Origin: Halichondria panicea | Lineage: Eukaryota; Porifera; Demospongiae; Suberitida; Halichondriidae | Assembly: GCF_963675165.1 (NCBI RefSeq) | Contig: NC_087379.1 | Coordinates: 2,670,201 to 2,734,200, forward strand | Direction of reading: 5' to 3' | DNA: 64,000 nucleotides | Shown: positions 54,101 through 64,000 of the stretch, one piece after another | Layout: every line of letters starts with the position of its first letter | How positions within the stretch are numbered: position 1 is the stretch's first letter | Translations under genes and position numbers: made by a program | Notes under the pieces: generated by a model | Databases searched by the model: none | Told to the model about the DNA's origin: nothing | What the model saw: the letters and a program-made list of their open reading frames with translations, nothing else

Positions 54101-55809
54101 TTTCTTTCCCACTCTCTCCCCCTTTCTTCTCCACTCTCTCCCCCTTTCTTATGGAGTGCCGTTTGTATCACAATCCTTTTTTTAAGGAACATGTCCACGG
54201 AGAAGGCCCTATTCCTCGAGCCACGGATATTTACTAAACATCGGTGTTATAAAAAGCAGTGATATTTACTAAAAAGCAGTGATGTTTAGTAAAAAGCAGT
54301 AATACTTAGCAGTGATACTTACTGAAGCAGTGATACTTAGTAAAAAGCAGTGATGTTTAGTAAAAAGCAGTAATACTTAGCAGTGATACTTACTGAAGCA
54401 GTGATACTTAGTAAAAAGCAGTGATATTTACTAAAAAGCTTAGTAAAAAGCAGTGATGTTTACTAAAAAGCAGTGATATTTACTAAAAAGCAGTGATGTG
54501 GTTTAGTAAAAAGCAGTGATATTTAGCAGTGATACTTACTAAAGCAGTGATACTTAGTAAAAAGCAGTGATGTTTACTAAAAAGCAGTGATATTTACTAA
54601 AAGCTTAGTAAAAAGCAGTGATATTTAGTTATGGTCGTCAAATATACAAGTAGGTCGAAGGAATTAATATCACTGCTTTTTAGTAAACATCACTGCTTTT
54701 TACTAAATATCACTGCTTTTTACTAAATGCTTTTTACTAAATATCATGCTTTTTAGTAAACATCACTGCTTTTTACTAAATATCACTGCTTTTTACTATT
54801 TGCACTGCTTTTATAACACCGATGTTTAGTAAATATCCGTGGCTCGAGGAATAGCACCTTCTCGTGGACAATGTTCCTTAAAAAAGGATTTTGATACAAA
54901 CGGCACTCCATACTTTCTTCTCCACTCTCTCCCCCTTTCTTCCCCACACTCCTCCCCTTTCTTTCCCACTCTCTCCCCCTTTCTTCCCACACTCCTCCCC
55001 CTTTCTTTCCCACACTCCTCCCCTTTCTTATCCACTCTCTCCCCCTTTCTTCCCCATACTCCTCCCCTTTCTTTCCCACTATCTCCCCCTTTCTTTCCCA
55101 CACTCCTCTCCCTTTCTTTCCCACTCTCTCCCCCTTTCTTTTCCACTCTCTCCCCCTTTCTTCTCCACTCTCTCCCCCTTTCTTCCCCACACTCCTCCCC
55201 TTTCTTTCCCACTCTCTCCCCCTTTCTTTCCCACACTCCTCCCCCTTTCTTTCTCACTCTCTCCCCCTTTCTTCTCCACTCTCTCCCCCTTTCTTCCCCA
55301 CTCTCTATCCCATTTCTTTCCCACTCTCTCCCCCTTTCTTCCCCACTCTATCCCCTGCTCTCCCCCACATACTATATATACAATGTATCCCCCATTGTTT
55401 CCTTGTAGTATGAGTTTGTGTTGAGTTACAAGCAAGCTAGGAGGAGGGAGGATGACATTGCCATCGTCAACGCTGGTCTCAGAGTCGTCTTAGCACCACC
55501 AGCAGGTGATTCTGACTGGACGGTTGAAGACTGTTGCCTTAGTTATGGAGGTATGAGTTACATAACTACGGTGGCCAAGAAGACGCAAGCTTATCTCATT
55601 GGAAAGTGAGCACACACATGTACATTTTTTATAGTGACATGTACAGTAATGAAATAGACAAAGACGTAATTAAGTGTACGTGTATATGGGAGATTATTTG
55701 TGAATGAAGCGATATAGAGTTAGTGCATGTCCATTCATTGTGAGATGGGATTCTGCTGTAATAGATCATTATTATACGGCAGCCGCACGAGGGATACGGT
55801 AAAGCTGAC

Positions 55810-55841
<32 letters not shown>

Positions 55842-58800
55842 CCAGCCGTAACTGCTCAACGGTTGCAATACAACGGACATCTAATTACAGCTTCATAGGC
55901 TTCTAGCCATGTTATCTTGGATTTTGATTTGTGGATTTGCAAACTAAAGCTTCTTTTTCTAATTTTACTTACAGTGAAGGTTGTTGCAGTCTCCTCAGAA
56001 TCGTGTGTAGCATTATCTCTTCGTACAAAGGTTCTAATCTACTCATGAGTTAGCCTCGCACTAAGCGTTAGCTATTTGGTAGCTACAACAGTTAGAAAAG
56101 AGCTGCTAGCTATTCGTAAGCCTAGTAGCCATTTGTGAACTTGACCTCTTGCAGATCGACACACACCTTATTCTTGTAGATCTACTGCGCATACGCACGC
56201 AGCCCCATGTGTGAGAGAATCCAGATCCTGGCAGAATCGAGGTCCTGGTAAGCCACAATGCTACTATTATGCAATGATAAATTTTTACAAGTCTACATGT
56301 ATGCTGTCTTTTCTTTGTGTAGTCTCCTCTCCACAACACTAATACTTTTTGAGCGAAAGCAAATCATGCATGGCAAGAGGAATTAGCACAGCGCAGCTTG
56401 TAACACTCGTTGTGTTTAGTACTAGTCCAATAATAATTATTGTCATTAATGTTGTTGTCCCTCACCAGGCCATGGTGTGAGTCTACACTAGAGGCAGTGT
56501 GTCCACTACTCCTGGAGGATCTGCCCCTCCCTCCTGATGTACCCGGGGGCATGCCAGACTACAGGCGCTCTCTTGTCACCTCCTTCTTTTACAAGTTCTA
56601 CCTTACCGTTCTCTCTCGTTTGAGGAGTGAGCCCCTGCCCCAGGATCTCATTAGTGCCACAAGGTCAGTGGTGCACGGTCATCTCCTGTGTAGATTAATA
56701 ACACTGTTCTTTTCAACTGTGATATTACTAACCCACCTGCTGTACTTACCCCTCAGGGTGTTTGAGAGACCACCAGTGCAAAGTTGTCAAGGGTTTCAGA
56801 GTGTTTCAGATGAGCAGCTACCAGAGGATAGTGTGGGCCGTCCCATGATGCACCTCTCCGCTCTACAGCAGGCGTCCGGGGAGGCAAGGTGAGGGGGTGG
56901 TGGGTGGGGCCTGTGCAGTCCTGCTATGTGACAACCATGCAAGATCGGTTAAAAAATCCATTGCTAATTTTGACTGCTTTTCAACACTAAAAGATACATT
57001 CTATAGCTCTCTGAGGTGTACAGTGCCTGTAACCTAGGGAGTAGAATACAAACATTTGTACTTAAGTGTATCTTGAGTTTGGAACATTTCTAAGAAATGA
57101 TGCTGATACCATTGTGTAGGTGAATGAATAAGCTACAAACATATTCAAAATATTTCTCTAAAACATTGTTATAGTGGAAAATCATTTAGGTGAAAACGGG
57201 GATGATTGTAAAAAAATGTATGTAACATCAATTATCTCTGGAAGTAAAATGTTTCTAGAAAAATTGCTTCTACCAAAAGATAGACAATTTATTAACAATT
57301 ACATGTGTAAAAAAATTAGACCTTAGCCGAAAAATTTACTTGAAATCTCTCCCTAAGCGAAAAGGCACCCAAAAACACACATAATGGAGTACGAAACAGC
57401 GTGTGTACTTATGTAGCCGATTTTAATTCATGCATATGTTAGCTCAACTATCCACTGATGTTATGCCAGAGTTCCAGACCTTAGCCGACAACGGTTGGTG
57501 TTTTTCCTCCCTAAGCTTTTGCTCACTATAATAATTTGTTGCTATTGTAAAAGCAACCACATACCCACCACCTTAGGTTGCCATGGAAACATTTTTGGAT
57601 ATGTTGAAGCTCAAGCATTCACCTACACGTTGGTATCATCAAAATTTCTTAGAAATGTTTTAAGGTCAAGATATTCACATTTATGTACCAAAATGTGGTA
57701 TTCTACTCCCTAGGTTACTTGCACTGTATATAGACTACATGTATCCCCTGCATAGATACATGGACGACATCCCCCCCACAGAGGGGGAGCTGTACGCTGG
57801 CCTCGTCCTCAGCACACACGCTCACGCTAACATCACCGTCGACTGGAGTGAAGCCATAAAGCTGCCAGGGGTCAAAGGATATGTGGGTGTGACAGATATT
57901 CCAGGAAGTAATGCTACAGGTACATGTACAACGATTGTATGAATTACTGTAGGACCTAATAATTGGGGCTGGCCATAACTTTATTTTGCTTTTCCAATTA
58001 AGGTTACGATGCAGTGTTCACCCACGCAGTAATTATCTAGCAGTAATCAAGCTGTCTTGACTGCATATACTAGTCGTCATTTTATGCTAGATACTGCATG
58101 CTCTTTGCCATGAAGGCAATTATGTATTGAAAGGAGAAAGTGACAGGGCGGCTCGAAACAATTTCTTCAAAACAATGAGCAGTTAGCTTGTGTATAGAAA
58201 AATAGTATAGTAAACTCTTGCATTTTTCTTCAGTTTGTAGATAGATAGAAGCAAGAACTCTTCGAACCACCCTCAGGAATATCATCCTAAACTGCCGGTA
58301 GGTCACTGTTTAGTTCTTGGTTGAGTCTTTCTTAATTCTCTACTATTTGGCGACTAAAATCGGCTATGACCACACGATCTTTACGGTAAAGTTTTGCCAT
58401 CTAGTTAGTGGCTAGCAAGCGCTGTAAATAGTTACTTATGAGTAGTGCAATAGTGTCATTAATAGAAACAATATCTCTCTTTCTCAATAAAAATAACAAG
58501 AAAAATTGATAATTCATGAGCGAACACTGCATCGTAACCTTAAAATGCATTCTGTAGCTTTAAGGGTGTGTGGCTATCATATGACCCTGTCCTACAGCAT
58601 CGCTCTGACTCATGCAGGGCCGTGCTTGGACGAGGTGGTGTTTGCCGATGGCAAGGTGAATCTGATTGGTCAAATAATTGGACTAATAGTTGCCGAGAGT
58701 CAGCCCCTGGCCCAACGAGCGTCTAAACTAGTCAACGTCACCTACCAAGACCTCTCCTCTGTCATCTCCATCGAGGTGGGTGGGTGGGTGGGTGTAGTCA

Positions 58801-61800
58801 ACAATTTATGATTCTAGAAGAGACTTTCAAAATTTGAGTAAAAGTATTTGCCAATTGGTCGCGGCCAGCGGGTATAGTAGTCAGTCTGTCTGTCTGTCTG
58901 TCTGTGTATTTTGAGTCTGCTCACCTGCATGGATGTGATAGCACTGTGTTTATGCCATGGATAGCCTCAAAACAACAAGGTAGTAGCAAGGGCGTATGAA
59001 GAAAAGAGGGCATTGAACTAACAATCTATGTATTATAAATGGGCGGGTTTTTGTCTAAAAATAGTAAAGAATGCATTGCACGTACACTTTATACTCTAGA
59101 GACTAGCCTTGTTTTTTACTCTATTCCCTAGTGGGGCGGTTGGGCTAAATATAGCATATCCTGCTGACTCATCAATAATACGACGCATACACAGTATACA
59201 TTGTGAGTTGCATGCCCTCTTCCTTCATACGCCCTTGGTAGTAGTTTTCAAATGGTGTAACCAAAGTTCATATTCGATTAACAAAAATATTTGCCAATTT
59301 GGCCAAACCATGGATAGCCAAGGCCGAAAAATAACATAATATCGACGAAACTTTGAATATTAACACATCATTTGAAAGGTCTCTTTCTAAGCCAGACTTT
59401 CAGAAAATCATAAAATTTGACATTGGGTCAACAGTACTAAGTTATATGGCTGTTGAAAGATTCAACTCTCTCTCCATGCATGGTACTCTTAATTATCTTA
59501 CAGGATGCTATAGCTGTCGAGTCGTACTATCCCACAGTGCTTAGGCTGGAATCAGGTGATGTAGACTCCGGCTTCTCTGACTCGGACCAGTGTTTGGAGG
59601 GAATGGTGCGTGTGGGCGGGCAAGACCACTTCTACCTAGAGACCCAGGGCTGTCGTGTTGTACCCAAGGGAGAGAATGGAGAGATGGAGATTGTATCCTC
59701 TACACAAGGAGTGGAAGCCACACAGAGGTGCGCTGCTAGGGCTTTGGACGTACCCTATAATCGGATTGTTGCCAAGGTAAAGCGTATTGGAGGTGGCTTC
59801 GGAGGTAAAGAGACACGATCCTGTTATCTATCAACCGCTGTTACCGTGGCAGCTAACAAGTGAGGGGGTAGTATGGTTTGGTTCCCATGTTGACTGAGTT
59901 CCCATTCAGATACCAAGTTCCAGTGAGGATCATGTTGGATCGGAATGAAGACATGATCTCGTCGGGTGGCAGACATCCATTCCTGGCTAAGTACAAGGTA
60001 GAAAGAGTTCGCTGTTGCGTTGTCCTTGTGTGTACCTTTGTTGCCTCAGGTTGGGTTCACCTCTACCGGGAGATTTACCTCTATTGACTTCCAGTTTTAC
60101 TCCAACGCTGGCTACGGACAAGACCTCTCAATCGCAGTAAGTACAACTAACACGTACAGCAAAATAAATCACATTTTACTGATTTTCTCTGCCTACAGGT
60201 TTTGGAAAAAATTCTAACTCACTGTGACAACGCGTACAATATTCCTAACTTCCGAGCGGTTGCTAGGGCTTGTCGTACGCACATTGCTCCCAACACAGCG
60301 TTCCGTGGCTTTGGAGGGCCTCAGGGGATGATTATAATGGAGCAAGTAGTATCTCATGTGGCGAGCGTACTGAGCATACCCAGTGAAGCTGTGAGAGAGC
60401 TGAACATGTATCGTGATGGTGACCTCACGCCCTGGGGGCAAGTACAGGCACAGTGCTCTGTGAGGAGATGTTGGGATCAACTCAAGCCCGTGTTTGAAGA
60501 GAGGAAGAGTGCAGCTGTAGAATTCAACAAGTGAGTGGGCAGTACGTGGGCATGCAGTGTGTAAACATGTACGTTTGTTACTGTAGGTAGGCAGTGCATG
60601 TACGTGTACTAATTTAATCCGATTGGTCTCCGTTGGTTAGATTTGAGCCGTTTCGGTAGCTATTGAGAGCCTGTGATTTTTTATTCAATTATTGATACTT
60701 GTTTAGTATTGCTTTAATACGATTGCTCTGTCTCTTCAGAACAAACCGCTGGTGTAAAAGGGGCGTGTCACTGGTGCCCACTAAGTTCGGGATATCGTTT
60801 GGTGTCACGTTCATGAGTCAGGGTGGTGCTCTCCTGCACGTGTACACTGACGGCTCTGTCCTCCTCACTCACGGAGGGATGGAGATGGGACAAGGGCTAC
60901 ACACCAAGATGGTGCAGGTATGTATAGGGTACACATTGGTACCAGGAGCACATAAAGAGACAGACCTTCTAACTCCAAATATAAATCGAATAGCTGATAT
61001 TTAGTAGTGTGGCATAGTGCAGCTATAATATATAGTGCTGTACATGCAACATTTCAATTCATTATAATGTGTGCGTGTCCAGGTGTGTGCTCGTTGCCTT
61101 GGTGTTCCCCCTGAGGCCGTGTTCATCTCAGAGACCTCCACTGATACGGTCCCCAACTCCATCCCCACAGCTGCCTCCATGTCCACTGACCTGTATGGCA
61201 TGGCCGTAAAGGTGAGTGCGTTAGTACTGGTAGGACTGGGACCTTCAATTATTGCTGAATCTGCTAGTTCTAAGCTCCACCCACACGGTCACTATGGTTT
61301 TCGCCCACGCGTTCATTACTTCTAGAACTATTGAGCAGCAGCAATAGCTTGTATTTTCACTGACCCCTTGCCCCTCCCTTTAGGATTGCTGTGATCAGAT
61401 TATGGCCCGCCTCAAGCCTGTGATGGATGAAGACCCAGAGGGGGGGTGGGCAAGGTGGATACAGAGTGCATACCATCGTCGTATCAACCTCTCTGTACAA
61501 GGTTTCTACGCTACCCCAGGGCTTGACTTTGACTGGGAGAAAGGGCGTGGTAATATGTTCGCTTACTTCTCGTATGGAGCAGCTGTAGCGGAGGTGGAGG
61601 TGGACACTCTGACTGGAGACTTCACCGTGTTGAGGACTGACATTGTCATGGACGTAGGAGATAGCATCAACCCTGCCATCGATATTGGGCAGGTACGGCA
61701 ATACATGTGCATGGTGTAGATAAATTTTTGTATATTTCGTATTGTAGAGCATCGTCGAAAATTATACGAAATTATTTTACTGTAAATATGGTCAACGTAA

Positions 61801-63920
61801 CTATCTTGAGCTGTACGAATATTTATAATTATAGGCAATTCATATAAAAATTTGCACCGCCGAAAATTACCCGCTACATGTATAATACATAAGGTATGTC
61901 AAACTCGCTATATATACTATCATTTTATTTGCTTACTAACTACCGTACGTATTACGGTTATATAGCATATTTTAATTTTTATATTAAACAGGTGAAGTCT
62001 TCAAACTAGCTAAAAGATCTTACCAACCCTTACACTGCTTTTAGCATTCATATACAGTGGAACCTCCATTAACGACCACCTCCAAAGACCAATCACACGC
62101 TATATAACGGCCAAGAGCTCAGGTTCGGATTGAAACTACAATGACTTCAATGTAAAGCAACCTCTCAGGAGCGGCCACCTCTCTACTCTGTATAACGAGC
62201 AGCTTTCTAGTCCCCAACAAGCTTTAGCAATGGAAAATAACCTCCCAGAACGGACAGCCACACCCAGAATTAGCAGAAAATTATTGCTGAGATAGCATTA
62301 TTTTGCACAATCGTGAACACCTAGCGGTAGCAAGGGCGTATAAAAGAAGAGAGGGCGTGCAACTCCACTATCAGTACACGTAGCTAGCAGAGTTTAAATG
62401 TGGGTGGAGGAATGTGTGCATTTGCATGAAGTGCTAAAAATAGAAATTTCATTTCATGCACAGTCATGTACATTCAACCGCCCACGTTTGAACTCTGCTC
62501 ATATAGGAGTTACATGCCCTCTCTTCTTTTATACGCCCTTGGCGGTAGCTTGTCTCTACAGCCTTTTCAAAGTTTGTATGAACTAGAGAAGCAGTTAGCA
62601 AAGCTCCAAGATTCATTTGCAGCAGGAATTGACTCATAGAGCATAGTTACATGTGGTTGGCAATCGAAACCTCACAACGAAGACCACCTCTCTATAATAG
62701 CCAAAAGGCTGTTCCCCAATGGTGTCCGTTTTATGGAGGTTCCACTGTAATACCGTATAGTGGGTAATTTTCATGGGGTAAAAATTTCGTTTGACTTCAC
62801 TGCTTGCACTGCCTTGCATGTGTTCCGGTAAGCTACGCCTACGTTTTCGTGGAAGTCAGCTTGCCCACGAAAATCATTTACCCCACGAAAATGACACGCT
62901 ACACGGAGGTAAAATCACTGATATTGTAATGTACAGTACACCTGTTTCAATGTAGTTTTACTCCCCCAGGTGGAGGGTGCGTTTACACAGGGCCTTGGTC
63001 TGGTGACCCTGGAGCAGTGTGTGTATCTGGAGGGGAACCAGAGGACCCAGCGAGGGACCACCTTCACTACTGGACCGGGTACCTACAAGATTCCCTCTGT
63101 GTCTGATGTGCCTGTGGTGTTCAATGTTAGTCTGTTAGACAGGACGCCCAACCCCCGGGCTATCTTCTCATCCAAGGTGAGGGGGTACTGTAAGCCACAC
63201 AATACTTACAACAGCTGATGTTCAGTACGTCATGTAAGACCTCAATTTAAGGGGAAATAATGACGATTCCATTAAAAAATATGTTGAAGTTCCAATCCCT
63301 CTCTCGATCCTTTATCTATATGCATATCTATTATACTATATAGATCTACAAGAATGGCATCCCCTACCACACCTATACCTATACTGCCACTATTATAAAA
63401 CTAATAACTCGTTGTGTGAAGGCTATTTATATCCATGCTGTAAATTCAGTGCTATGGCATCCAGGTGAGTAGACTCAGATATCACAAACAAACAAACCAA
63501 CAAACCAACGGACTACTATACCCGTGGCCGCCCACGTGCCTCGGGTAATAATACTCTCGATCCCTGCATGCTCTGTTAGTTAAAAAATTATGCCCCCCCC
63601 TCCCTATACAGGCTGTTGGTGAGCCTCCACTGTTCCTGGCAGCCAGTGTGTTGTTCGCCCTGAGGGAGGCCATCACTGCTGCACGAGCTGAGAGTGGAGT
63701 GAGTGGCTACTATCGACTGGACAGCCCCGCCACCTGCGAGAGGATACGCATGGCCTGTCAGGACAAGTTCACTCAGCAGGTGTGTGTCAGATGGGGGTGG
63801 TTGTTCAATATTACTTGTGTGGTCTTGTGATGCATTCAATAATACACCCTCCCCTCTCTCTGTGTGCAGGTGTGTGTTGTTGTGGACCCTAGTGCAAAAA
63901 GCTGGACTGTTGAAGCATAG
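51150..63920 (+). CDS. XDH: Xanthine dehydrogenase/oxidase, complete 25-exon gene
   Basis: Oxidises hypoxanthine to xanthine to urate, normally passing electrons to NAD+, in the cytosol. Exon starts are 51150, 51266, 51444, 51829, 52012, 52153, 52818, 53123, 53267, 53448, 55409, 56469, 56757, 57756, 58618, 59504, 59910, 60050, 60199, 60740, 61083, 61384, 62970, 63612 and 63870. Phases stay continuous and give about 1,329 residues, matching the usual 1,330 or so. The two 2Fe-2S motifs are [13 protein letters not shown] and CGFCTPGF...[13 protein letters not shown]. The FAD site is [15 protein letters not shown] with [10 protein letters not shown]. Molybdopterin-site motifs are [25 protein letters not shown] and [16 protein letters not shown]-type substrate residues are present: Glu in LDRNEDM, Arg in NTAFRGF and the catalytic Glu in [13 protein letters not shown]. 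This argues for XDH and against aldehyde oxidase. Intron 10 (1.85 kb) and intron 22 (1.28 kb) carry transposons. Confidence 0.95.
53960..54149. repeat. Pyrimidine minisatellite, left part (XDH intron 10)
   Basis: Tandem units close to CTCTCTCCCCCTTTCTTC with CCCACACTCCTCC variants, all-pyrimidine except for scattered A. It is continuous with 54913-55350 apart from the foldback element inserted between. Confidence 0.9.
54150..54912. mobile_element. Foldback-type element of 763 bp in XDH intron 10
   Basis: The outer about 110 bases are inverted repeats. TATGGAGTGCCGTTTGTATC on the left is matched by GATACAAACGGCACTCCATA on the right, and both arms share CCGTGGCTCGAGGAATAG-type sequence. Inside, the left half is a tandem array of TTAGTAAAAAGCAGTGATA-like units (54240-54640). 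The right half carries the same unit inverted (54664-54815). It has no ORF. It lies inside a pyrimidine minisatellite, so the target duplication cannot be read reliably (CTTTCT on both sides). Confidence 0.85.
54913..55350. repeat. Pyrimidine minisatellite, right part (XDH intron 10)
   Basis: Same unit as the left part, about 20-22 bases, in about twenty copies, ending 60 bases before the exon 11 acceptor. Long frames here (Pro/Ser/Phe or Gly/Glu/Arg) are repeat artefacts. The purine strand is the template strand of XDH. Confidence 0.9.
57021..57726. mobile_element. 706-bp element with about 110-bp imperfect inverted ends, XDH intron 13
   Basis: The left end CAGTGCCTGTAACCTAGGGA and the right end TCCCTAGGTTACTTGCACTG are inverted. 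Similarity continues inward for about 110 bases (ACATTTCTAAGAAAT, TGTAGGTGAATG). TA flanks both sides. The middle repeats TTAGCCGA-like motifs. It is non-coding. Confidence 0.8.
58987..59237. mobile_element. MITE, CAAGGGCGTAT ends, XDH intron 15
   Basis: 251 bp with ends CAAGGGCGTATGAAGAAAAG and its reverse complement (few mismatches). It is flanked by GTAGTAG on both sides, a 7-bp duplication. A second member is at 62331-62541. Confidence 0.85.
62055..62747. mobile_element. Pogo-like element, 693 bp, XDH intron 22
   Basis: Ends CAGTGGAACCTCCAT...ATGGAGGTTCCACTG are inverted and TA flanks both sides. Its interior is interrupted by the MITE at 62331-62541. No transposase frame remains. Confidence 0.85.
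62331..62541. mobile_element. CAAGGGCGTAT-family MITE nested in the pogo-like element
   Basis: 211 bp with inverted ends CAAGGGCGTATAAAAGAAGA and its complement. It is flanked by GCGGTAG on both sides, again a 7-bp duplication. It inserted into the older element at 62055-62747. Confidence 0.85.
62751..62910. mobile_element. TATAGC/TTTTCGTGGGG-family MITE, XDH intron 22
   Basis: It begins TACCGTATAGTGGGTAATTT and ends AAAATGACACGCTACACGGA, each with an inner GTGGGGTAAA or TACCCCAC block. It lies three bases from the end of the pogo-like element. A lone right end of the same family is near 61855-61890. Confidence 0.75.
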
Positions 63921-64000
63921 ACGTTGACTCTAGACCTATTTTAGAGTTTCATGCATGTTAAATAATTATTACATATCTCGCGAGCAGCCCGACGTCAGAG

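Noticed and set aside
53811-55435. Long frames rich in Gly/Glu/Arg or Ser/Pro/Phe on both strands
   Set aside because: They are produced by the pyrimidine minisatellite and foldback element inside XDH intron 10, with no start context or family similarity.
51150-63920. Aldehyde oxidase instead of xanthine dehydrogenase
   Set aside because: The Glu and Arg at the two purine-binding positions (LDRNEDM and NTAFRGF) and the FAD/NAD segment [10 protein letters not shown] are of XDH type.

Overview
The window is eukaryotic and very probably from an early-branching metazoan; a sponge fits best, but I cannot prove the species. Every long gene is split by GT-AG introns. The gene set is animal-type: EPS8, plastin/fimbrin, the peroxisomal protease TYSND1, an ankyrin protein and xanthine dehydrogenase. 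Genes are close together, and the introns and spacers are AT-rich and full of short inverted-repeat transposons. There are no operons, bacterial ribosome-binding sites or CRISPR arrays.

Layout. 1-6.4 kb: a tandem family of multi-pass membrane proteins of unknown function. It has one gene cut by the left edge, a frameshifted relic, and one complete two-exon gene. 6.4-9.5 kb: spacer with transposon remains. 9.5-18.5 kb (minus strand): an EPS8-like actin regulator with PTB, helical, SH3, proline-rich and SAM-like regions plus an unusual charged and glutamine-rich tail. 18.9-36.1 kb (plus strand): three tandem plastin copies, called A, B and C here. A is a decayed intron-containing pseudogene. 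B is intact and encodes about 811 residues, because its N-terminal EF-hand module is present three times. C is an ordinary plastin of about 614 residues. 36.3-39.5 kb (minus): a TYSND1-like peroxisomal protease ending in SKL. 40.5-44.2 kb: a young Ty3/gypsy LTR element with GTCTA target duplications, an internal deletion, and a non-retroviral coding fragment lodged inside it. 44.5-48.4 kb (minus): a serine-rich ankyrin-repeat protein. 51.1-63.9 kb (plus): a complete 25-exon xanthine dehydrogenase whose introns hold several foldback and MITE elements.

How the genes relate. EPS8 and the plastins both bind or bundle actin and lie head to head, with about 430 bp between the last EPS8 exon I can place and the first plastin start codon. 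TYSND1 and xanthine dehydrogenase are housekeeping metabolic genes with no visible functional link to that cluster. The most unusual feature is plastin B. Its exon phases allow a three-headpiece protein, and the extra headpieces begin with hybrid exons that turned an old 5' leader and start codon into internal coding sequence. Exon boundaries were read by eye from splice consensus, homology and phase continuity. They sum to intact frames in plastin B, plastin C, TYSND1, the ankyrin gene and XDH. The EPS8 N-terminus is unresolved.
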